NCBI GenBank assembly: GCA_030151925.1
Contig: JASLCY010000165.1
Coordinates: forward strand, 1-11,408
Length of the DNA: 11,408 nt
Direction: 5' to 3'
DNA from: Oligoflexus sp.
GTDB taxonomy: Bacteria; Bdellovibrionota_B; Oligoflexia; Oligoflexales; Oligoflexaceae
Shown: piece by piece, positions 1 through 7,086 of the stretch
How positions within the stretch are numbered: position 1 is the stretch's first letter
Layout: the number at the start of each line of letters is the position of its first letter
Program-made: the position numbers and the translations under genes
Notes under the pieces: generated by a model
The model's input: the letters and a program-made list of their open reading frames with translations, nothing else
Databases searched by the model: none
Told to the model about the DNA's origin: nothing

Positions 1-51
1 GACAGAGGCATCAAAATCTGCGTCACCAACCGGTTTTGTAAATGTAGCCAT
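1..51 (-). CDS. Probable thioredoxin, N-terminal fragment (cut by the left window edge)
   Basis: The minus strand from the ATG at 51 gives 17 codons, MATFTKPVGDADFDASV, open to the window edge. A start of the form 'T-DADF-xxV' is typical of the first beta strand and helix of small thioredoxins, just before the strand leading to the WCGPC site, which would lie outside the window. An AAGG lies about 10 nt upstream of the ATG, an acceptable ribosome binding site. The gene lies 113 bp downstream of the oppC-like gene on the same strand, with its own candidate promoter in the gap, so it is probably transcribed separately. The naming rests on 17 residues only; the CGPC active site cannot be seen, and another thioredoxin-fold protein is possible. 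Confidence 0.5.
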   Translation of the reverse strand, partial: MATFTKPVGDADFDASV

Positions 52-71
52 ATTGTTCAAACCTTAAACGA

Positions 72-87
72 GGACCGACGGGGGTCC
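72..87. repeat. Small inverted repeat in the thioredoxin leader
   Basis: GGACC (72-76) and GGTCC (83-87) form a 5-bp perfect GC-rich stem with a 6-nt loop, located between the candidate promoter and the start codon at 51. No T-tract follows, so it is not a convincing terminator. It may be a minor 5' leader hairpin or a coincidence in GC-rich DNA. Confidence 0.2.
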
Positions 88-103
88 GATTGCTCTTTCC
101 CTA

Positions 104-131
104 AGAGTAAGGCTGATCGAGCGAGAGTCAA
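104..131 (-). promoter_or_regulatory. Candidate promoter of the probable thioredoxin gene, with overlapping dyad
   Basis: Read on the minus strand, TTGACT (126-131, five of six matches to the -35 consensus) is followed after 16 nt by TACTCT (104-109, a weak three-of-six -10). It would start transcription roughly 40-55 nt before the thioredoxin ATG at 51. An inverted repeat AAGGCT (109-114) / AGCCTT (131-136) with a 16-nt spacer brackets the promoter and could be an operator or chance. The weak -10 keeps confidence low. Confidence 0.25.
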
Positions 132-164
132 GCCTTTGTTCTCGCTTTGCGCCCCCAGAGCGAC

Positions 165-1121
165 CTAGTGAACCAACTTAGGGTCCAAAGCATCGCGGAG
201 CGCGTCGCCGACGATGTTTAAAGCATACAAAATCAAGAACATAGCGAGCGACACCCCGAAGAGCGGCCACCAGATACCGTTGGTCAGCTCGCCCGTGGAA
301 TAGGCGATCATCATGCCCCAGCTGCCGTCGCTTTTCACGCCCACGCCGAGGAAGGTGAGGATGACTTCGAACTTGATCGCCCCCAGCATGCTGAGGGACG
401 CGCTTACGATAGCGAGGTGGAAGACGTTCGGCAGGATGTGGCGGAAGATGATGTAGAGGTCGCTCGCTCCGAGCAGGCGAACCGCCAGCACGTATTCCAT
501 GTTCTTGTGCTTCATCACTTCCGCGCGGACGAGGCGCGCGAGGCCGATCCAGCCGACGGCGCCCATCGCGATGCACATCGAGACGAGGCCGAAGTCGAGC
601 GCGTTCGGATCGGCGGCGGCCATGGGATCCTGCGGGAACGCGCTGCGCACCGCATAGGAGATGCCGACCAGCAGGAGGATGTTGGGTATCGACGAGAGGA
701 TGGTGTAGAGCCAGGTGATGCCGGCGTCGATCTTCCCGCCGAAGTACCCGGCGAGCGATCCGAAGACGATGCCGGCCGGGATGCTGATCGCCGTGGTGAA
801 GAGCGCGATCGTCATCGCGGTCTTGGTGCCGAAGAGGATCTTGTAGAGCACCGAGCGGCCGAAGAGGTCCGTTCCGAATATCTTCGCGAAGCTCAGGGAA
901 GGCGTTTCATAAGTCGTGGTGAAGCGCTCCTGGAAATCCGGCAGGAGCCCCAGATAACCGATGATCGCGATGATGAGGTAGAGGGCGAGCACCACCAGCG
1001 CCGCGACCGTCATCTTGCTGCGCAGGAGGCGGCGAATGGCCTTCTTCCCTATGCTCTCGCCTTCCTGCAGGAGCAGGAGCGCGTTCGGGCCTTCCATATC
1101 GTTCGTAGCGGTCGTTTCCAC
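165..1121 (-). CDS. oppC: Peptide ABC transporter permease, OppC/DppC type
   Basis: This is the second inner-membrane permease of an oligopeptide/dipeptide importer, 318 aa and about the usual length. A cytoplasmic N-tail is followed by a first membrane helix (about residues 38-60), a periplasmic segment ending in the family motif GTDLFGR (83-89), then several helices. The cytoplasmic EAA loop that docks on an ATPase lies at about 200-225 (E-x-M-K-H-K...LLGAS). The end GDALRDALDPK is the typical OppC tail. The start is GTG at 1121: AAAGGGA lies 7 nt upstream, whereas the internal ATG at codon 9 has no ribosome site. It follows oppB after 44 nt and should be the last gene of the operon; no clear terminator follows. 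Family assignment is firm; whether the substrate is a di- or oligopeptide is not readable from the sequence. Confidence 0.93.
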   Translation of the reverse strand: METTATNDMEGPNALLLLQEGESIGKKAIRRLLRSKMTVAALVVLALYLIIAIIGYLGLLPDFQERFTTTYETPSLSFAKIFGTDLFGRSVLYKILFGTKTAMTIALFTTAISIPAGIVFGSLAGYFGGKIDAGITWLYTILSSIPNILLLVGISYAVRSAFPQDPMAAADPNALDFGLVSMCIAMGAVGWIGLARLVRAEVMKHKNMEYVLAVRLLGASDLYIIFRHILPNVFHLAIVSASLSMLGAIKFEVILTFLGVGVKSDGSWGMMIAYSTGELTNGIWWPLFGVSLAMFLILYALNIVGDALRDALDPKLVH

Positions 1122-1165
1122 TTTCTAATCCCTTTCGAAGTATCGTCCGTTTCCCGAGAGCCCGG

Positions 1166-2098
1166 TTAATCGAGCTGCACCCGAGGATCGACGTAAGCGT
1201 AAAGAACGTCGGTCAGGAGGTTGAACAGCGTGAAAGCGATGGAGATTACGATCGTCATCCCCTTGATCACGGGGAAATCGCCGTTGTTGATGGCGGTGAT
1301 AAGGATATCGCCGGTCCCCGGGATGGAGAAGAAGCGCTCCATGAGGAAGGCGCCGAGTATCAACGCGGGGATCTCCACGACCGAATAGGTGAGGATGGGG
1401 ATCGAGGCGTTGCGCATGATGTGCTTGAACATCACGCGGCGAGGGCTGCAGCCCTTCGCGGTCGCCGTGCGCACGTAGTCCGCGCGGGTCTCGTCGAGGA
1501 AGACCGTGCGGAACAAGCGGATCTCCGGCCCGGCGCTCACCACGATCGTGATGATCCAGGGCAGGATCAGATAAGGGATCGACCGAATGCCCGGCTCGTA
1601 ACCGCTGATCGGGAACCACCCGAGGAGGTACGAGAAGATGTATTGGAACGACATGATATAGACGAGATACGAGATGCTCATCCCGGCGACGAACAGCACC
1701 GTGCTGAACTTGTCGATCCAGGACCCTCGATAATAGGCGATCAGCAGGGCGATCGACACGTTGAGGATCAGACCTATGAAGAACGGCGGCGCCGTGAGCG
1801 AAAGCGAGACCAGGGCCCCGTTCTTGAACATCTCGCTCAGCTGCTCGCCCGTCGTATAGGACTTGCCGTAATCGAAGGTCACGATCTGCTTGAGGAAGTC
1901 GAGGTACTGCACGGGGGCCGGCTTGTCGAGGCCCCATTGGTGCCTGAGGTTCTCGATCGATTCCTTGGTCGCGTGGGTCCCGAGGCGGACGCGCACCGGA
2001 TCCTCGCCGACCTTGGTGAAGAGTATGAAGACGATCAGAGATACCCCGATCAGGATCGGGACTACCTGCAAAAGACGACGTACGAGGAAAGTGATCAT
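1166..2098 (-). CDS. oppB: Peptide ABC transporter permease, OppB/DppB type
   Basis: First permease subunit of the importer, 310 aa, normal for the family. The N-terminus MITFLVRRLLQVVPILIGVS is the classic OppB first helix. The periplasmic region carries the LGLDKP-like 'WGLDKPAPVQYLDFL' segment (55-69) typical of this subunit. More helices follow at about 95-122, 132-160 and 174-195. The EAA loop is at about 203-230 (ADYVRTATAKG) and the conserved FSIPGTG is at 257-263. The C-terminus has DVLYAYVDPR (297-306), the family's end motif. The gene starts 5 nt after the stop of the binding-protein gene, consistent with cotranscription and perhaps coupled translation. It pairs with the OppC-like subunit to form the translocation channel. 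Confidence 0.94.
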   Translation of the reverse strand: MITFLVRRLLQVVPILIGVSLIVFILFTKVGEDPVRVRLGTHATKESIENLRHQWGLDKPAPVQYLDFLKQIVTFDYGKSYTTGEQLSEMFKNGALVSLSLTAPPFFIGLILNVSIALLIAYYRGSWIDKFSTVLFVAGMSISYLVYIMSFQYIFSYLLGWFPISGYEPGIRSIPYLILPWIITIVVSAGPEIRLFRTVFLDETRADYVRTATAKGCSPRRVMFKHIMRNASIPILTYSVVEIPALILGAFLMERFFSIPGTGDILITAINNGDFPVIKGMTIVISIAFTLFNLLTDVLYAYVDPRVQLD

Positions 2099-2103
2099 AA
2101 GCC

Positions 2104-3885
2104 TCAGTCTTTCAGATCGAAGTATTTATAAGGATAGTCATCCAGCATGTTCCGCTTGAAGTTCTTCACGTTCTTCTGGATCAGGCCCACGGCCTTGAGA
2201 TCGTAGTTGAGGACCATCGGCACGTCCTCCTTCAGGATCTCGTTCATCTCCGCGATCAGCTTGAAGCGTTCCGGGCCGTTCGGCATGTTCTTCATCTTGA
2301 GGTAGAGCGCGTCGAACTTCGGATTGTTGTAATTGCCGAAGTTGGGGAGCGGAGCCTTGTTCTCGGAGAAGAGGAGCGCATAGAAGTTCTCGGGATCCGG
2401 GTAGTCGGCGTACCAGCCGGTATCGCAGATCTGGAAGTTGCCGCTCTCAACCACGAGGTTGAAGTTCGTGAAGGTCTGGAAGTTCGGGACGAGGGTCACG
2501 CCGATCCGCGAAAGATCGTAGCGGAAGTACTCGTACTGGAGATGCTGGTCGCGCGCGGTGGAGCGGTATTCGACCACCAGCGGCGGCAGGCCTTTGCCGC
2601 CCGGGTAACCCGCCTCGGCGAGCTTTTTCTTCGCGCCCTCGACATCGTAGGGCCACCACTTCGAGCCGGTGTCGCGCGCTGAGCCGGCGACTTCCCAGGG
2701 CACCAGGGAATCGGTGACGTTCGCCCGGCCGTTGAGCAGGAGATCGATGAAACCCTGGTTGTTGAGGGCCATCGCCACCGCCTGGCGGAGAAGCTTGCCC
2801 TTCTCCCCGCCCCAGACCGGATCGTTCATGCCGAATTTGAGGAAGTTGTTGCCGAGCGTGTTCACCTGATAAAGCAGGAAGTCATTCTGCAGCTCTTTTT
2901 TCAGGGTGTATTCGGTGCTGCCGGGCTTGTGGTCGATGACGTTGCTGAAATCGTCCTTGTTCAGGGCGACCCACGCGAGCAGCTTCTTCCGGAAGAGGAG
3001 CATCGCGGTCTGCGGCTCCTCGATGAGCGGCAGCTGCACTTCATCCACGAACGGCAGGGTCTTGCCGCCCGACGCCGCGATCATCTCCTTGTCCTCGTCC
3101 ATGCCTTCGACCGGGAACTTCGCCCAGTAATGCGGGTTCTTCGCGAGTATCATATTCCCGCGGCGCGAATAGGACTTGATGGTGAAGGCGCCGGTGCCGA
3201 CCGGGTTGCGTTCGAAATCCTCGCCGTATTTCTCGACCGCCTCGCGCGGGACGATCGACATCCCCGAGAAGGCGAAAGGATAGAAGTTCAGGGGCGAATC
3301 GCTCGTGAAGGTCACGCTCACGGTGTAGTTGTCGATCTTCTTCACGCCGCTGATCTCGTGCTTCGAATAATCGACGCCCTTGCCTTCTTTTTTGGTCACC
3401 TCGCGGAAGGCGTCCATGCCGTCGACCAAGCCTTGGATCATCGAGTAGCTGAGGACGTTCACGTTCGAATCGGCGAAGCGCTTCAGGGAATAGATCACGT
3501 CGTTCGCGTTCATCTCCCGGCCCTTGCCGCCGGGGAAACAGGCGTTGTCCTGGAACTTCACGCCGTGGCGCACGTGGAAGAGATAGGTCGTGCCGCCCTT
3601 CTTCTCGGGCATGCTCTCGAGGAGCGAGGGCATGAGCGTATAGGGGCGCTTCAGGTAATCGTATTGGAGAAGGGTATCGAACACGCTGCGGACGATCTGG
3701 GCCGACATCTCATCGAACTGCCTTTGGGGATCGACCGATTTGAACTCGCCGCGGCGGTAGTGGTAAAAGACCTTCTTGCCGTTGCTGGGCGCGAGCTGGA
3801 CCTGGGAATCCTCGGCTTTTTTCGTGCAGCCGAAGCTCAGCGCCAGGGCGAGGAAGGCCGTGATGAGGGTGAATGAGGTTTTCAT
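2104..3885 (-). CDS. oppA: Peptide-binding lipoprotein, OppA/DppA type (SBP_bac_5)
   Basis: Extracytoplasmic substrate-binding protein of the importer, 593 aa, somewhat longer than the usual 500-550. The start is the ATG at 3885, which overlaps the oppF-like stop codon in an ATGA arrangement. The reading frame stays open upstream to 4350, but only as the out-of-frame shadow of the ATPase gene. A signal peptide (K2, hydrophobic 5-19) ends LSFGC, with Cys20 as the likely lipidation site; Ser at -3 and Phe at -2 make it an unorthodox lipobox. Family features include VDPQRQFDEMSAQI (51-64), NPVGTGAF (227-234) and WYADYPDPENFY (491-502). Placing the binding protein between the ATPase and permease genes is less common than at the operon head. 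Ligand class is inferred from the family; nickel, heme or peptide use in this family cannot be separated by eye. Confidence 0.92.
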   Translation of the reverse strand: MKTSFTLITAFLALALSFGCTKKAEDSQVQLAPSNGKKVFYHYRRGEFKSVDPQRQFDEMSAQIVRSVFDTLLQYDYLKRPYTLMPSLLESMPEKKGGTTYLFHVRHGVKFQDNACFPGGKGREMNANDVIYSLKRFADSNVNVLSYSMIQGLVDGMDAFREVTKKEGKGVDYSKHEISGVKKIDNYTVSVTFTSDSPLNFYPFAFSGMSIVPREAVEKYGEDFERNPVGTGAFTIKSYSRRGNMILAKNPHYWAKFPVEGMDEDKEMIAASGGKTLPFVDEVQLPLIEEPQTAMLLFRKKLLAWVALNKDDFSNVIDHKPGSTEYTLKKELQNDFLLYQVNTLGNNFLKFGMNDPVWGGEKGKLLRQAVAMALNNQGFIDLLLNGRANVTDSLVPWEVAGSARDTGSKWWPYDVEGAKKKLAEAGYPGGKGLPPLVVEYRSTARDQHLQYEYFRYDLSRIGVTLVPNFQTFTNFNLVVESGNFQICDTGWYADYPDPENFYALLFSENKAPLPNFGNYNNPKFDALYLKMKNMPNGPERFKLIAEMNEILKEDVPMVLNYDLKAVGLIQKNVKNFKRNMLDDYPYKYFDLKD

Positions 3886-4880
3886 CGGTGCGTGGCCTCT
3901 TTCATGAGATCTTCTGCGAAGTGGCACGCGACGAGGTGCCGGCCGTTGCCTTGGAACGGGCGCGGCAGCGGGATTTCGCTGCGGCAGCGTTCCTGGACGT
4001 AGGGACAACGCGTGTTGAAGGGGCAGCCGGAGGGCGGGCGCGAGGGACTCGGCACGTCGCCTTCGAGCACGGCGGCTGCTGAAGGGCGGCGCGGATCGGG
4101 TACGGGCGCCGCGGCCATGAGGGCCTTCGTATAGGGGTGCGCGGGCTGCCGATAGATCTCGTCCGACTGGGCGAGCTCCATCACGCGGCCGAGATACATC
4201 ACGGCCACGCGGTCCGAGATGTACCGCACGACGTTCAGGTCGTGGGAGATGAAGATGTACGTGAGCTTCAGCGTGCGCTGCAGTTCGATCAGGAGATTGA
4301 GGATCTGTGACTGGATCGAGACGTCGAGGGCCGACACGGCCTCGTCGCACACGATGAGGCTGGGATTGAGCGAGAGCGCCCGGGCGATGCCGATGCGCTG
4401 GCGCTGTCCGCCCGAGAATTCATGCGGGAACTTATTGATGTCGGTGACGCGGAGGCCGACCGTCTTCACGAGCTCCTTCACCTTCTCGCGGCGTTCGGCG
4501 GGCGTGCCGATGCCGTGGAGCTTAAAAGGCTCCTCGAGTATGGAGGCTATCGTCATGCGCGGGTTGAGGGAGGCGTAGGGATCCTGGAAGATCATCTGGA
4601 TCTGCCGCCGGAAATCCTTCAGCTCCTTGTTCCTGAGGCCCGCGATGTCCTGGCCCTTGAACAGGACCTGGCCCGAAGTCGGGCTGTAGAGCCGGACGAT
4701 CGTGCGGCCGAGCGTGGACTTACCGCACCCGGATTCGCCCACGACGCCGAAGGTCTCGCCCTCCTCGAGCGAGAAGGTCACGTCGTTCACCGCGTAGACC
4801 GCACCGACCTTGCGCCTGAGGAGGCCGCCGCGGATAGGAAAGTGCATATTGAGATTACGAACTTCGAGTAGAGTGCTCAT
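3882..4880 (-). CDS. oppF: Peptide ABC transporter ATPase, OppF/DppF type
   Basis: Cytoplasmic ATP-hydrolysing subunit, 332 aa. Visible motifs in order: Walker A GESGCGKST (48-56), Q-loop Gln99, a signature FSGGQ (155-159), Walker B LIVCDE (175-180), and H-loop His213. The C-terminal oligopeptide-transporter extension begins near HPYTKAL (248-254). It holds four cysteines (286, 292, 299, 319) in the GCPFNTRCP...C...C pattern that in characterised Opp/Dpp ATPases binds an iron-sulfur cluster. The LSGGQ-type signature with Gln, as opposed to LSGGM in the partner, is what marks this as the F rather than the D subunit. The start is 3 nt downstream of the oppD-like stop, and its own stop overlaps the oppA start, so translation of D, F and A is probably coupled. 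Confidence 0.94.
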   Translation of the reverse strand: MSTLLEVRNLNMHFPIRGGLLRRKVGAVYAVNDVTFSLEEGETFGVVGESGCGKSTLGRTIVRLYSPTSGQVLFKGQDIAGLRNKELKDFRRQIQMIFQDPYASLNPRMTIASILEEPFKLHGIGTPAERREKVKELVKTVGLRVTDINKFPHEFSGGQRQRIGIARALSLNPSLIVCDEAVSALDVSIQSQILNLLIELQRTLKLTYIFISHDLNVVRYISDRVAVMYLGRVMELAQSDEIYRQPAHPYTKALMAAAPVPDPRRPSAAAVLEGDVPSPSRPPSGCPFNTRCPYVQERCRSEIPLPRPFQGNGRHLVACHFAEDLMKEATHR

Positions 4881-4883
4881 GTC

Positions 4884-5870
<987 letters not shown>

Positions 5871-5916
5871 GAGCCTGTTCCTGCCGCCTTAGAGCCAACT
5901 GATGTACGTGCCCCAT

Positions 5917-5945
5917 CTTCTAATCCATTTTGCAGGGACTTGCAA
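5917..5945 (-). promoter_or_regulatory. Candidate promoter for the opp operon
   Basis: On the minus strand TTGCAA (5940-5945, four of six) and TAGAAG (5917-5922, four of six) are separated by exactly 17 nt. Transcription would start near 5909 and leave a leader of about 40 nt ahead of the oppD-like ATG at 5870. The placement in the only sizeable gap upstream of the operon supports it; the hexamers themselves are weak. Confidence 0.3.
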
Positions 5946-5946
5946 A
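5929..5946. repeat. Dyad overlapping the opp promoter, operator-like
   Basis: TTTGCA (5929-5934) and TGCAAA (5941-5946) form a perfect 6+6 inverted repeat with a 6-nt spacer. It covers the candidate -35 hexamer and part of the promoter spacer. The geometry suits a dimeric helix-turn-helix regulator. No regulator gene for peptide uptake is visible in the window, and I cannot assign a known box to it. Confidence 0.3.
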
Positions 5947-5950
5947 TAAA

Positions 5951-5958
5951 GGGCGCCC
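5951..5958 (-). other. Short palindrome at the end of the hydrolase gene
   Basis: Right after the hydrolase stop codon, the minus strand reads AAGGGCGCCCTT and then TATTT. As a hairpin it could only form a 4-bp stem with a GCGC loop, so it is at best a weak terminator. The hydrolase transcript may partly read into the opp operon. Confidence 0.15.
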
Positions 5959-6951
5959 TTATGTCATGGCAGAGGCCGGCTGCAGCTTCTCATTCACCCA
6001 GGCTTCAATGAAGCTATCGAGCCAGCGGTAATCGCCGTGGGCGGTCAGAGTCTTCGACAGAAAGCCCATGTGCCCGCCCGATTTCTCGATTCGCTTTTCA
6101 ACATGGGGACTTACCTTCGCGACGGCGACGCTCTCAGCCGGCACGATGGGGTCGTCGGAGGCCGCGAGCACGAGGGTCGGAATATTGATCTGGTTCAGAA
6201 CGATCGTGGGTGAACATTCGTCGTAGTAATGGCTCGCATCGCGGAAGCCTGCCCGTCGGCTCGTAATATACTCGTCAACCTTGCGCAACGTGGGCTTTTG
6301 CAGCTTCGCCCTTATGAACTCCCGATCGATCATGCCCCGGCGCTTGAAGTATCGAATCGTCTTGCGGGCGAAGAAGGCGTCGAGGATCTTATTGCGAGGG
6401 CTGCTCAGCGCTTTGGAGCACGCCTGGAGGTCGACGGGCGAACACACGCTCATCGCGGCCTTCACGAAACCGAGGTTTTTGACGTCGGCCGGCCGGCGGC
6501 CGAGGAGGTTCAGGAGGATGGTGCCCGAGAGCGAGAAGCCGATCAGCACGAAGGGTTCGTCCGGCCAGCGCTCGGCGAAATCCAGGAGGCAGGCGTAGAC
6601 GTCGTCGGAGGCGCCCGAATGATAGATGCCCTTGTTCGCGTCCGCCGTCGAGCCTTCGCCGCGATGGTTGTGGCGAATCACGCGATAACCGTTCGGCAGC
6701 AGCTTCTTGGCGATGCGGAGCTTGTAGGAGGATTCCGAATTCCCGCCGAGGCCGTGCATGAGGAAGACGTTGCCGCGCACGGGGCCTTCGGGTTCGTTGA
6801 CGACGAGTTCGAGTTTATCGCCGTCCGGCAGGGTCACGTGGATGATTTCGTCGGCCTTTAGCTTGGGGACGTCGCCGAACACGTAAGGAATGTAGGTTTG
6901 CAGCTGGCCGCCGCGGACCAGAGGATGGGCTTTGAATTCTTCGAAGATCAT
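5959..6951 (-). CDS. Alpha/beta hydrolase of the YheT/EMB8 family
   Basis: Cytoplasmic serine hydrolase, 330 aa, matching the YheT group length. The N-terminal signature HPLVRGGQLQTYIP (9-22) is diagnostic for this family. The oxyanion-loop motif HGLGGNSESSY follows at 66-76. The nucleophile elbow GFSLSG (138-143) places Ser140 as catalytic; the usual family sequence is GFSLGG, so the residue two after the nucleophile is Ser instead of Gly. A likely acid is in ASDDPIVP (264-271), and His294 in GGHMGF completes the triad. Real substrates of this family are poorly known; carboxylester hydrolysis is inferred. The ATG at 6951 is preceded by a G-run (GGGGGGA) about 7 nt upstream, a weak ribosome site. 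It lies upstream of the opp genes on the same strand but is probably a separate unit. Confidence 0.88.
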   Translation of the reverse strand: MIFEEFKAHPLVRGGQLQTYIPYVFGDVPKLKADEIIHVTLPDGDKLELVVNEPEGPVRGNVFLMHGLGGNSESSYKLRIAKKLLPNGYRVIRHNHRGEGSTADANKGIYHSGASDDVYACLLDFAERWPDEPFVLIGFSLSGTILLNLLGRRPADVKNLGFVKAAMSVCSPVDLQACSKALSSPRNKILDAFFARKTIRYFKRRGMIDREFIRAKLQKPTLRKVDEYITSRRAGFRDASHYYDECSPTIVLNQINIPTLVLAASDDPIVPAESVAVAKVSPHVEKRIEKSGGHMGFLSKTLTAHGDYRWLDSFIEAWVNEKLQPASAMT

Positions 6952-7086
6952 GCGTGTCCCCCCAAAAAAAGGAACTATCCGACAGAAAACGCGGGCTTCC
7001 TAGCTTTTTTTCTTTGTTTTTCGTCCCGGTACCGATAATTTTATGGAGCAAAAAGAGATTTTTGACGCAGTTAAGGGGCGGCTCGC
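6952..7086. promoter_or_regulatory. Divergent AT-rich promoter region
   Basis: These 135 bp separate the leftward hydrolase from the rightward protease and are markedly richer in A and T than the surrounding genes, with runs of A (6964-6970) and T (7005-7011). Rightward, GATAAT (7034-7039) is a fair -10 with only a poor -35 (TTTGTT, 7013-7018, 15 nt away). Leftward, TAAAAT (7038-7043) is a good -10 overlapping it, with no convincing -35. If both are used, the two promoters would be face to face and mutually exclusive. The rightward gene has AAGGGG (7073-7078) 8 nt before its ATG. Confidence 0.3.

Noticed and set aside
135..165. TCGCT/AGCGA repeat after oppC as an operon terminator
   Set aside because: Only a 5-bp stem with a 12-nt loop and no T-tract; too weak to call.
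2929..3876. 315-codon plus-strand frame antisense to the oppA-like gene
   Set aside because: His/Asp/Arg-rich low-complexity translation with no recognisable motif; the opposite strand encodes a clear family member.
3886..4350. Possible 155-residue N-terminal extension of the binding protein
   Set aside because: It is an Arg/Pro-rich out-of-frame reading of the oppF-like gene. The internal ATG at 3885 begins a proper signal peptide.
6990..7012. GCT-TCCT-AGC followed by T-run as a rightward terminator
   Set aside because: The stem is only 3 bp and no rightward gene ends there; the T-run is better explained as AT-rich promoter DNA.
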